64,000 bases of DNA from G963665815 sp942492065. Lineage in GTDB: Bacteria > Cloacimonadota > Cloacimonadia > Cloacimonadales > JAIOQZ01. The stretch spans positions 248,001 to 312,000 of the forward strand of contig CALODV010000013.1 in the NCBI GenBank assembly GCA_942492065.1, written 5' to 3'. Made by a program: the position numbers and the translations under genes. This document shows positions 9,381 to 17,843 of the stretch, one piece after another. Position 1 is the stretch's first letter, and the number at the start of each line of letters is the position of its first letter. Under the pieces are notes generated by a model. It searched no databases. It saw only the letters and a list, made by a program, of their open reading frames with translations, and was not told where the DNA came from.

Positions 9381-10129
9381 CTGATTTCCACCTTTGCTGC
9401 GTCTTCCCCATATATATTCCTGAAGACTTCATCCGTTATTTGATCCGGCTTACCGTCGAATCGTACTTTTCCGTCTTTAAGAGCTACAACTCTGGTGCCG
9501 TATTTTCGGGCAAGACTGAGAAAATGCAGAGAACAGATAACGGTTTTACCTTCAGAGCTGTTAATATCACCAAGATATTTCATTACACTGTCTGCAGTAG
9601 CAGGGTCAAGACTGGCTACCGGCTCATCAGCCAGAATCAGTTCAGGATTCTGCATTAACACTCTGGCAATAGCAACCCTTTGCTGCTGTCCACCGGATAG
9701 TTTTCCCGCTTTCTGCAGTTTCTGTTTTTCCAGTCCGACACGCTTAAGGCAATCCTCTGCTTTAATCCTGTCAGAGATTGACCAGACAAGAGATTTAAAG
9801 CCGGATCTCGAGCCTAAAGCTCCTGTGAGAACGTTCTTTATGGAACTGAGATTATTTATCAGATTGAACTGCTGGAAGATCATTCCAATCTTCTTTCTGT
9901 ACTTTCTGAGCTCATTTGACTTTAGATTCAGAACATCTAACGAATTGTAGTTGATTGAGCCGCCTGTGGGCTCAATAAGCCTGTTTATTGATCGTAACAA
10001 TGTAGATTTCCCGGAACCGGAAAGTCCCAGCAGAACAATGAATTCTCCCTTTTCGACTTTCAGATCGATTCCTTTAAGGCCGTAGTTGCCTTCAGGAAAC
10101 CTCATTTCAAGATTTTCTATTGTAAGCAT
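9377..10129 (-). CDS. phnC: Phosphonate-type ABC transporter ATP-binding protein (PhnC family)
   Basis: The 250 residues form a standard ABC ATPase: Walker A GLSGSGKST, Q-loop IFQQFNLI, signature LSGGQQQRVAIAR, Walker B LILADEPVASLDP, and the switch His in CSLHFLS. The FQQFNLI and NRLIEPTGGSI features fit the PhnC subgroup. It lies between phnD (13 bp upstream) and phnE (4-bp overlap). It powers uptake by PhnE from the PhnD lipoprotein. Confidence 0.9.
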   Translation of the reverse strand: MLTIENLEMRFPEGNYGLKGIDLKVEKGEFIVLLGLSGSGKSTLLRSINRLIEPTGGSINYNSLDVLNLKSNELRKYRKKIGMIFQQFNLINNLSSIKNVLTGALGSRSGFKSLVWSISDRIKAEDCLKRVGLEKQKLQKAGKLSGGQQQRVAIARVLMQNPELILADEPVASLDPATADSVMKYLGDINSSEGKTVICSLHFLSLARKYGTRVVALKDGKVRFDGKPDQITDEVFRNIYGEDAAKVEIR

Positions 10130-10142
10130 TATTTTGACTTTC

Positions 10143-11060
10143 TTATTTATTCACAAAATCTGAAGCTGATTTCCCAAGGGTTTCCAGTGTTTTTCTAACA
10201 ACATCATAGTCTGCGTTCTTTGCTTTGATGAGACCATCAATACTATACAGATCATCCATCACTGCTTTTCCCTGTTCTGTTTCTACCAGCTTTAGCATTC
10301 CGGCTATCAGGTTTTCTTTCATAGCTTCATCAAATTTATCGCGGAAAGTAACCGTATCGTTAGGAATCCACTCGGTAAAGCCTATCGGTACTACTACTTC
10401 CATAACATCCGGTAATGTCTTGAGTACTGATTTTCGAGCATCCTGAGGGATACCTGTTTTATCTATTGGTGACCAATAAGTACAGCCAACATCAACGTTT
10501 CCGTTGTAAACTGCCAGTATAGCCTGAGGATGTCCGCCTGCAAATATCTCTTTGCTGGTTTTAATACCTTTCTGCTGCAGAACAGCTGAAGGATAAATAT
10601 AACCGGACGTTGATGCGACATCGGTATAGGCAATTGTTTTGTCTGCAATGTCTTCGATTTTCTTTATATCACTGTCTGCTCTGGCAACAAATTGACCTCT
10701 GTAATGCTGCAGTCCTTTTCTCACAGTCATCAGCTCAACTTCAGCCTTATACTTCTCATGTGCCATTATATAGGCAAATGTAGGCAGCCAGGCTACATCG
10801 CATTCACCTGTTCCGAGAGCTTCGATAACCGCTGCATAGCTTAAAGGTACAACAACCTTAATGTGCAAACCTGTGAGTTCATTCAGTTTGTCTGCAATTA
10901 CCTTTCCTGATGAAACAACTTTTGCTGCTTCCATGGAAGGTACAAAGTACATCTTGATAGGATTTTTCTCTGTGCCCAGCTCTGCTTTATTTTCGCTGCA
11001 GCTGACCATAAACAAGCCTGCCAGAATTATGACAATAATGTATAAATTAAATTTTTTCAA
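10143..11060 (-). CDS. phnD: Phosphate/phosphite/phosphonate-binding lipoprotein (PhnD family)
   Basis: The product has 305 residues. The lipoprotein signal ends in lipobox MVSC. The mature protein is a type II periplasmic-binding fold of the PhnD kind (IKMYFVPSMEA, GECDVAWLPTFAYIMAHE, ASTSGYIYPSAVLQQKG, GNVDVGCTYWSP). It captures the ligand outside the inner membrane and delivers it to PhnE. The first Cys of the mature protein would be lipid-anchored. It is encoded 13 bp after a small membrane-protein gene in the same operon. Confidence 0.9.
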   Translation of the reverse strand: MKKFNLYIIVIILAGLFMVSCSENKAELGTEKNPIKMYFVPSMEAAKVVSSGKVIADKLNELTGLHIKVVVPLSYAAVIEALGTGECDVAWLPTFAYIMAHEKYKAEVELMTVRKGLQHYRGQFVARADSDIKKIEDIADKTIAYTDVASTSGYIYPSAVLQQKGIKTSKEIFAGGHPQAILAVYNGNVDVGCTYWSPIDKTGIPQDARKSVLKTLPDVMEVVVPIGFTEWIPNDTVTFRDKFDEAMKENLIAGMLKLVETEQGKAVMDDLYSIDGLIKAKNADYDVVRKTLETLGKSASDFVNK

Positions 11061-11073
11061 ACTAACCTCTTAT

Positions 11074-11307
11074 CTATTTTAATCTGTCTTTTACTTCTTT
11101 GACCATTCTGAAGTAAACAATTGGTCCAATTATTTCTACAAGAGCAATAAAGCGCCATAACAGCTTTGATCCAACAATTTCTTTTCTGTCTCTCTTTGTA
11201 ATATCTACCTGAGCAATAACCATAAGGATTAATGTTATTGAACCGAAGAATATAGTCCCAATTTTTGCCGGGAGCGGTATTTCTTTCCATTTCATTTTCA
11301 TTCTCAT
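11074..11307 (-). CDS. Small two-helix membrane protein resembling PLDc_N
   Basis: The product has 77 residues from the ATG at 11307. The earlier ATG at 11319 contains the GGAGG ribosome site itself, so I reject it. There are two hydrophobic helices, the second (RFIALVEIIGPIVYF) with the 'LW..v..f.PvlG.ilYf' pattern of the phospholipase-D N-terminal-like membrane domain (PLDc_N); this is a resemblance by eye. It is the first gene of the phnDCE operon, 13 bp before phnD. Function unknown. Confidence 0.55.
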   Translation of the reverse strand: MRMKMKWKEIPLPAKIGTIFFGSITLILMVIAQVDITKRDRKEIVGSKLLWRFIALVEIIGPIVYFRMVKEVKDRLK

Positions 11308-11496
11308 AGATACCTCCATTTTTTAAACAATATAACTGAAAATAAATGTCAAGTAAAAGCAAAAAGAAAAGATGAGTATGAGCCAGATGGAGGGGAATGA
11401 GTGAATAATGAATATTGAGATTTGGGATTGTAGTATTAGAAGATAGTAGATTTTCTGATAACAGCTTGTTGAATCAGAGAATATTAAAAACCTTAT
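11308..11496. other. Spacer between the phn operon and the methyltransferase cassette
   Basis: No gene. It holds the phn-operon promoter region (TTGACA on the minus strand at 11347-11352) and, nearer 11455-11485, a weak TCTGAT/ATCAGA hairpin without a T run that may end the methyltransferase transcript. The junction between conserved operon and AT-rich cassette lies here; I saw no clear direct repeats marking it. Confidence 0.4.
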
Positions 11497-12675
11497 TCAA
11501 ATCATGCTTTCATTGGAACCAATCAATGATTGATAAATGTCAATAGTCCTTTTAATCTCTTTTGCAACTAGTTCGGCTTTCTTAGTAGGAACACCATTAC
11601 TGATCAGTTTAAATTTATGCGTTAAAGGTATATCCGTTGGTAAAACATATTCATCAGGAACAGTTTGGAGTCTTAAACCTTCTCTCACTGAAAGACGACG
11701 AGGTAAAGTTGGATGAAGATGCACCTCATTGTTTCCATAAGCAACTGTTGGACTATACCTATACCTGTGAAGTCTCTTGAAAGATTTTCTATTAGTATCT
11801 CCTTCATCAATTCTAGAAAATTTATCAGATTTGGGATTAAAAAACTCAGTCTGGTTGGGAGTATTCTTACTTAAACCTGCAAAAGCAGTTTCAACCATTA
11901 GATCACTGTAACATGTTGAAATAGCTTTATCTAAATATTCACAGCCCTTATTTTCGAATTTCCATTTTTTGGGCCAATTATTATCCTTCGGATTTTTGTA
12001 TTTAATTTTTGGCCACTTAAATACATAATTATTATACGAAGATGTTTTCAATATTTCGTTATCAAACTCTTTTTCGTATCCATTTTCAACTAACTTGTTT
12101 ACAATCTCTTTTTTAAACCCTACAAGAACTAATCTTTTTCTGTCCTGCGGAAAACCATAATCAAGGGTGTTTAAAATACCATACCAAGCAATATAACCAG
12201 AGTATTCTAATTGAGTAACAAATGATTCAAAGCCTTTCCTATGATTATTTGTATTCAGCAAACCAGATACATTTTCAAAAAAAATAAATGAAGGCTTTAT
12301 TTTTTTTACAATTTCCAGATAGGTAATTATTAACTTTCCTCTTTCACCAGTGATACCTGCCTGTTTACCACCTACAGAAAAATCCTGGCAAGGGGGGCCC
12401 CCTATGATTCCTACAGAGTGGCCCTTAAACTTGTCTTCTAAATATACTTGATCTGTGTGATTACTGGCATCAATAGTTTTTTCTATTTTATTGAATACAA
12501 CCTGCTTTGATCTAATATATTTATTCTTGGAATTTTGAAAATACTTTTCTAATGCAAAGTTATAAGCCTTAACAAAATAGTCATTTATTTCGACAGCCTC
12601 TTGGACTTGAAAACCTTGATTTATGAAACCAATATCAAGGAATCCTCCTCCTGAGAATAAAGATAGAACATTCAT
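11497..12675 (-). CDS. C5 cytosine DNA methyltransferase
   Basis: The 392 residues carry the ordered motifs of DNA (cytosine-5) methyltransferases: motif I LFSGGGFLDIGF (from residue 6, cofactor site), motif IV GGPPCQDFS with catalytic Cys96, motif VI ENVSG at 134-138, motif VIII PQDRKRLVLVG, and a C-terminal motif near SNGVP. A variable target-recognition region lies between motif VIII and the RLSVREGLRLQ segment. It methylates cytosine within a short DNA target that cannot be read from the sequence. It is the last gene of a three-gene cassette, its ATG directly abutting the upstream gene's TAA. No recognisable restriction endonuclease is adjacent. Base composition is much more AT-rich than the neighbouring operons, pointing to transfer. 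Confidence 0.93.
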   Translation of the reverse strand: MNVLSLFSGGGFLDIGFINQGFQVQEAVEINDYFVKAYNFALEKYFQNSKNKYIRSKQVVFNKIEKTIDASNHTDQVYLEDKFKGHSVGIIGGPPCQDFSVGGKQAGITGERGKLIITYLEIVKKIKPSFIFFENVSGLLNTNNHRKGFESFVTQLEYSGYIAWYGILNTLDYGFPQDRKRLVLVGFKKEIVNKLVENGYEKEFDNEILKTSSYNNYVFKWPKIKYKNPKDNNWPKKWKFENKGCEYLDKAISTCYSDLMVETAFAGLSKNTPNQTEFFNPKSDKFSRIDEGDTNRKSFKRLHRYRYSPTVAYGNNEVHLHPTLPRRLSVREGLRLQTVPDEYVLPTDIPLTHKFKLISNGVPTKKAELVAKEIKRTIDIYQSLIGSNESMI

Positions 12676-14838
12676 TTATTTTTTAGTTTCCCTTATATAT
12701 CCATTTTCGTACTTAATAGATTTATCATTGTGTTTAAAGTGAATTCCTCTTGATAGGTCTTTAAAAATATGCAAGCCAGTTTGAGGAATTAAACTTACAA
12801 CATCATTATCCAGATATGTAATGTTTTTGTCAATGGAATTTGGATCCCCTCCAGAAAATAGTTTACTATACCCAATATACTCATCAAAGCTAAACCTTTG
12901 TTTTTCCACCGTTGCAATTACGTATGGAATCTTTAGAATGATTGCTTCTCCCTCTATACTTATTTGATATTTTTTCTCTTCGCATTCTCTTAACTTCAAT
13001 CGTTCAGGTAAAATGTTATCAATTATTTCCTTGAATTCTGTATGTACATTTTCTAATATCTCTTCTTTAGAAATAGCCATATCTTTTGAACCTGAAAAAA
13101 CTTTTGTAAAGCTATTATTTAGAGAATGAGGAAATCCATACTTTATTGTTATTTCTTCGGGTATTATCTGTGAGTGATCTATTGTATTTATGCCTGTTCG
13201 TCTTTTTCTTTCAATAAACTTATTATATGCAAATGTAATAAAAGGCTCCTTCATTCGACAAATTCGCCTTATATTAAATTTAAACTCATTATCTTCCTTC
13301 TCAGCATCCAGCATTGATATATCCAAGGGTATTGTTATATTTTGAACTAAGTCTTTATTATCGTGTATGTTTTTAATTTGAGTAAGAATTTCCATCAGAT
13401 AAGTATTTGCTTCTCCATATTCCTTCTTACTTTCCTCTATACATAATGCTGCCTCCCCTTCTATATTGAATTTGCACAAATCCAATACTTTTAAATCACA
13501 ACTCAGTTTACTCTTTTCATTCAAGTATATTTTCGCTTTTCTATCATTTTCAGTATTCCAATCTTGTACACAAATAACCTCATTGTTCTCATTTATCTCA
13601 GATTTTATCTTACCACCAAATCTTTCATTAATAATTTCGATTTTCTGTAACTCTGCAATCTTTGAGTTCCGTGTTAAACTAATTCCTCTTAAGCTTAGGT
13701 CACAGTTTTGTCCAAATAAAATATATGTTTCCCCTTTAATCTCGAATATATCACCGTTGCTAATAGGTAGTGATTTCTTATTAATATTAAGATCGTAAAT
13801 TTCATGTACTTTTACTTCCTTGAGCTCTTTTGAGTTTACTGGGTCAAGTTTGATATAATTAAAAGTAGAGTTATCAACACTGTTTAAGAAGTATGTCAAG
13901 TTTGGAACAATTTCAGAAATTGACTTCTCCAAATAATAATCAGATGTAATCTTATACCAACCCAATAATGCGCAAAATACTGACAGTCCTTCTTTCCTTG
14001 ATTGCTCAATAACATGTGCAATATTTTGAGGGTATTTCTGTCCCAAATTATATGCCTGCTCAGAAGATTTTGAATTATGTTCCTTAATTTTGTTTAAGGC
14101 GTATAAAAACATGCAATACGTTAAAGCACATTGTATTTGTTGTAAGTAACCTGGATCAAGCTTTGAAACTTCGTATGTATAGAAATCATTTAAATCTGAA
14201 GGAACATTCTCACTACTATTTGTGGTCAATATAACACTAAACATTGTAAGCCTATGTTTATTATTAAAGATCATCAAATCATCATTAATAAGTTTTATAC
14301 CTGCATTACTAGCATCCATTATTTTGTCTACAATTGCTACATAGCTTTCATCTTCAGTAAGTTTTCTAAGTCTATTTTTTATGTAATCTACTTCAACCAT
14401 TTCAGTATTGACAGCTACTATTAAGTTCAAATCATCATGTTTAAGCATTTGAGATACAATTTCATCAAAACATTCATCATTTATGTTTGCAATACCAAAT
14501 CTCAAAAACGTCATGTTGATTTCACCTATTGCTTTTTTGACAGAAATGTAACAATCCTCGATCTCTTGAGATTCAATGAATTCCTGCTCAATTACTCCTG
14601 CTTCCAATGCATCTTGCTGGAGGTGTATATTTGGAGTATATTTTTGGGCAATACACTCTAATGCAGATTTAATTTCCGGAGGTAGTTTCTCAACAATCAT
14701 CTGTTGCTGCCGATTTCTAAGAAGTAAAAACCTTGAAACAAGTTTCTCACCATCTTCAAATGGAGTAATTTCATTATCTACTATAACAATATTTCTTATA
14801 TTATGATTAACAATGAAAGATAAAAGATTTTTTTCCAC
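12676..14838 (-). CDS. Large unrecognised protein of the methyltransferase/GHKL cassette; possible receiver-like N-terminus
   Basis: The product has 720 residues starting with GTG at 14838, whose first base overlaps the TAG stop of the upstream ATPase gene (TAGTG). The N-terminus NIRNIVIVDNEITPFEDG resembles the first strand and acidic turn of a response-regulator receiver domain, but I do not see a clear phospho-acceptor strand, so this is only a hint. The middle contains the segment GDIFEIKGETYILFGQNCDLSL, and no nuclease, helicase or membrane motif is visible. Tight coupling between a GHKL/histidine-kinase-like protein and a DNA methyltransferase suggests it is the signal receiver or effector of that system. 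A diverged nuclease domain cannot be excluded by eye. Confidence 0.75.
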   Translation of the reverse strand: MEKNLLSFIVNHNIRNIVIVDNEITPFEDGEKLVSRFLLLRNRQQQMIVEKLPPEIKSALECIAQKYTPNIHLQQDALEAGVIEQEFIESQEIEDCYISVKKAIGEINMTFLRFGIANINDECFDEIVSQMLKHDDLNLIVAVNTEMVEVDYIKNRLRKLTEDESYVAIVDKIMDASNAGIKLINDDLMIFNNKHRLTMFSVILTTNSSENVPSDLNDFYTYEVSKLDPGYLQQIQCALTYCMFLYALNKIKEHNSKSSEQAYNLGQKYPQNIAHVIEQSRKEGLSVFCALLGWYKITSDYYLEKSISEIVPNLTYFLNSVDNSTFNYIKLDPVNSKELKEVKVHEIYDLNINKKSLPISNGDIFEIKGETYILFGQNCDLSLRGISLTRNSKIAELQKIEIINERFGGKIKSEINENNEVICVQDWNTENDRKAKIYLNEKSKLSCDLKVLDLCKFNIEGEAALCIEESKKEYGEANTYLMEILTQIKNIHDNKDLVQNITIPLDISMLDAEKEDNEFKFNIRRICRMKEPFITFAYNKFIERKRRTGINTIDHSQIIPEEITIKYGFPHSLNNSFTKVFSGSKDMAISKEEILENVHTEFKEIIDNILPERLKLRECEEKKYQISIEGEAIILKIPYVIATVEKQRFSFDEYIGYSKLFSGGDPNSIDKNITYLDNDVVSLIPQTGLHIFKDLSRGIHFKHNDKSIKYENGYIRETKK

Positions 14839-17471
14839 TACACTACCTCATTAGAATTGTTCATTTCAATTTCAAAAATATATCGATTTCCATATCTATT
14901 TACATCAGGAAGTAATATTATTTTTGCATCAAAAGATTCTAAAAATCTTTTAACAATATACAATCCCATTCCTCTTCCTTTTGTTATGGCACCATTATGT
15001 TTAATCATTTTTCCCGACTCTAGCGCATGAAATAAAGTGTTCTCAAATTCAGGTAATACTCCGGTACCTGAATCATAGTAAACAAACTTGTCGCTATTCT
15101 TTTTCTCTATACAAATGAAATCCTTTTCCCTGGTTTTAAAGGAATTGTCATAAGATGATTTTCTTTGCCTTTCCTTAATCCAGTATATCGAATTATCGAA
15201 GAGATTGTAAAATAAGTGAATTAGTGAGCCTTTAGGCACATTCAATATTAAATCACTTGAATGGTTAATCATATCAATTGAGTTACTCACTAACCTCTTT
15301 TGAAACTTTTCTTTGAAGTCCGAAAGAAAGTCACATAGATTTATATTTTCAAAATCATCAATTGTTCCTTTATATATAAATGTCTTCTCTAAGAAAGAAT
15401 AGAATTTGTTAATATTATTTATCTTGTCATGTATTTTACGGTAATTATCTTCCAAAGGATTAAAACTTTCTTTCATAATTTCGTAATACTTATTACTCTT
15501 TAAATGCGTTCTTAGTTTATCTAAGTATTCTTCATCCTTATTTTTCTTGTCTGAACCACTCAATAACGAATGCAGTTCATGAGTTATAACCTCAGTAATT
15601 AAACCATTTGCCAATAATTTGAAGTTATTATAGGCTTCAACTTCGATATTTTTCTTTTCTCGTTCGGCAACAGCCAAAATCTCATTCTGTTCTTTAAGGA
15701 ACTCGACTGATCCCGAAAGATAATGATTTGTTTCTTCCATTGTATACTTTAACTCTTTAAAGCTATCTTGGATAATGCTAATTTTTCTATTACTATCCAA
15801 ACTGATATTTTCCTCCATTCTTTCAAATTGCTTATTTATTAACTCAATACTCTTAAGTGTCTTATTCAAGACATTTGTAGATACTTCAAGTTTCTTCTTG
15901 ATTTCTTTTGCTGTTTTCTTGGGAATTAAACCCTCTTCATTCAATATGTCCTTTGTAATATCTACAGCAGACTTTGTGAATTTATAAAATGCTTCATTAA
16001 ATATATAATCTAGAACCTGCTCTAATGAGCGCTGATATTTATTCGTTACAATTTGATCCCTCGAACTGGTTTCAAATACATATTTTTGTATTGGGTCATT
16101 CACTTGCACATATCCGATTACATTTCCAAGTTCAAATCTATAAAACTGCTGACCTGTAGTACTACGTTGTTGTAGTTTTAACCAATCACTATCCTTGTCC
16201 CCCAAAGAAGCAATCCTGAAATTATTTCTGTACAGCTTTATCCCATTGAAGGCATTAAGAAAATCCTTTATTTCATCAATCTGTGTATCATTTTGAATGA
16301 TATTATTAGATTTCGCAGAATTAATTGCTAAATTCAGATATTGTCTCGTTCGCTTGAAAGAAAAAACTTTACCCTGAATAGGTAGTATCTGCTTCAATAA
16401 TTCAGTTATTGTAGCTTTCTCCTCCTCACTTCCGATCAAAATATCAGTAATTCTTTTTTGAATATTTATATTCTTTTTATACCTATGATCATATTTTTGA
16501 AGTAATTTTGTGTAAAAGGTATGGTCGTGGATCCAATCTTTGAAAAGTTTTTTTCCAGCTTCATTCATATGTATTCTTTCTATAAACCAAGGCTTTATTT
16601 TAAGATTGAGATCTAGAAGCAAGTCACCTTCAAAATCCGATAGATCGAAAGTATGAACTAATTCAGAAATCTTAATTTTATCCATATTGAACTTTGTTAC
16701 CAATTCAATGCTATTATAAAATGCTTTGAGTTGTATTGGTGAATCTATACTTGAGAAAGGCAAATACAAGAAATTCAAAGCTGACAAAATCGATTCCTTC
16801 AATACATATGACTCCTGTCTTTTGCCTTCAGGTCTTCCAAAGGTATCCTTTGTATACGTCTCAATCTTCTCAATAAAATTACTAAAATTTACTTTTTTCT
16901 CACTTTTAGGTCTATTAAAGCACCATAGTCTTGTATATGAGTGCTTCTTTCTTTTTTCTTCAACATATTCAGGAGAATCAAAGTTCTTATCTTTGTAAAA
17001 CTTAGACCATTCAATTACTTCAATATTGATAAAATCATCGTCCAAAGAAGTAGTTTCCAGTATCAATACCGAGCTCAGTCTCTGAGCTGATAACCTTCCA
17101 ATACCTTTATCACCAAGTATAATTCTGTTTTTGGAAGTTCCCTCATTCTGCTTGAGGATTTTTTTTGTCTCTGTTCCTACTTGAAAAAAATTACTTTGAA
17201 TAGTATCCTTGTTCATACCTTTACCAATATCTTCAATGATGATTATTTTACTTGCACCATATTCCTCTAGTAATTGTTCAATTTTATTCGGAACTTCATT
17301 TAACATCTTAGACTGTTCAATATTAGTTGGTGAACTGAGAAAGAATAGATTTATTCTTTCAGATTCAGCATCATATGAGTTTTTAATTAGCTCCATTATT
17401 GCAATTGAATCAGATGTGATTAACTCAGTTCCTAATTGCCTTATTATCCTTGGATTATATGATAATTTCAT
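14838..17471 (-). CDS. Protein with two GHKL ATPase modules (Hsp90/MutL-like plus histidine-kinase-like)
   Basis: The product has 877 residues from the ATG at 17471, preceded by AGGGAG; a farther ATG at 17513 has a weaker site. An N-terminal GHKL ATPase is complete: N box MELIKNSYDA (Glu27, Asn31), G1 box EDIGKGM (Asp81), G2 box GDKGIGRLSA (120-129). After a long alpha-helical middle with coiled-coil character, the C-terminal third resembles a histidine kinase: H-box-like ITHELHSLL with His631, N box YNLFDNSIYW (Asn756, Asn760), G1 DSGTG (Asp800), G2 KGRGMGLYIV (about 831-840). No membrane segment, so it is cytoplasmic. It is first in the operon with the 720-aa protein and the methyltransferase. 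Hsp90/MutL-like ATPases linked to C5 methyltransferases are known from restriction-type islands; the double architecture suggests signalling or conformational control of DNA recognition. Confidence 0.85.
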   Translation of the reverse strand: MKLSYNPRIIRQLGTELITSDSIAIMELIKNSYDAESERINLFFLSSPTNIEQSKMLNEVPNKIEQLLEEYGASKIIIIEDIGKGMNKDTIQSNFFQVGTETKKILKQNEGTSKNRIILGDKGIGRLSAQRLSSVLILETTSLDDDFINIEVIEWSKFYKDKNFDSPEYVEEKRKKHSYTRLWCFNRPKSEKKVNFSNFIEKIETYTKDTFGRPEGKRQESYVLKESILSALNFLYLPFSSIDSPIQLKAFYNSIELVTKFNMDKIKISELVHTFDLSDFEGDLLLDLNLKIKPWFIERIHMNEAGKKLFKDWIHDHTFYTKLLQKYDHRYKKNINIQKRITDILIGSEEEKATITELLKQILPIQGKVFSFKRTRQYLNLAINSAKSNNIIQNDTQIDEIKDFLNAFNGIKLYRNNFRIASLGDKDSDWLKLQQRSTTGQQFYRFELGNVIGYVQVNDPIQKYVFETSSRDQIVTNKYQRSLEQVLDYIFNEAFYKFTKSAVDITKDILNEEGLIPKKTAKEIKKKLEVSTNVLNKTLKSIELINKQFERMEENISLDSNRKISIIQDSFKELKYTMEETNHYLSGSVEFLKEQNEILAVAEREKKNIEVEAYNNFKLLANGLITEVITHELHSLLSGSDKKNKDEEYLDKLRTHLKSNKYYEIMKESFNPLEDNYRKIHDKINNINKFYSFLEKTFIYKGTIDDFENINLCDFLSDFKEKFQKRLVSNSIDMINHSSDLILNVPKGSLIHLFYNLFDNSIYWIKERQRKSSYDNSFKTREKDFICIEKKNSDKFVYYDSGTGVLPEFENTLFHALESGKMIKHNGAITKGRGMGLYIVKRFLESFDAKIILLPDVNRYGNRYIFEIEMNNSNEVV

Positions 17472-17843
17472 TTGTTTCTCCCTAATTCTTCCAAAATCAT
17501 AAATCAGTTTCAATTGTAGCTAATCATGAATTAGCCCAGTTATGACAATATAAATCATAAGTCTATATTTATGTCAAGTAGTATATGCTTAAATAAACGC
17601 TTCAAATCATGTAATATAGAAATACATATCTGCTATAACTTACAAACAAAGTACCTCATATATACTCCCACCTCAAAATACTCCCAACATTGGAATAATT
17701 TATGCATAATATATTTTTGGAAGACTTCCCGATTGGTTAAACGAATCATAAACACTCTGGTTTTGAACTCATTTAATGCATTTTTCTTGACTTAAAAAAG
17801 GATCAGACAATATTCTCAGATTCAGATCTGAAGGGAGGAAGAA
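17472..17843. other. Divergent promoter region between the cassette and the VIT/vWA gene
   Basis: About 370 bases, very AT-rich, with no credible gene; the 74-codon open frame on the plus strand here has no ribosome site and no recognisable protein. It contains the likely cassette promoter at 17547-17577. The ribosome site GGGAGG at about 17832-17837 serves the gene at 17844. Confidence 0.5.
17547..17577 (-). promoter_or_regulatory. Likely sigma-70-type promoter of the methyltransferase cassette
   Basis: On the minus strand a perfect TTGACA (17572-17577) is followed by TATATT (17547-17552, spacer 19) or TTTATA (17549-17554, spacer 17), about 80 bp before the ATPase start at 17471. Confidence 0.5.

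Noticed and set aside
17571..17795. 74-codon open frame upstream of the VIT/vWA gene
   Set aside because: No ribosome site, no protein-like composition, and it lies in the divergent promoter region.
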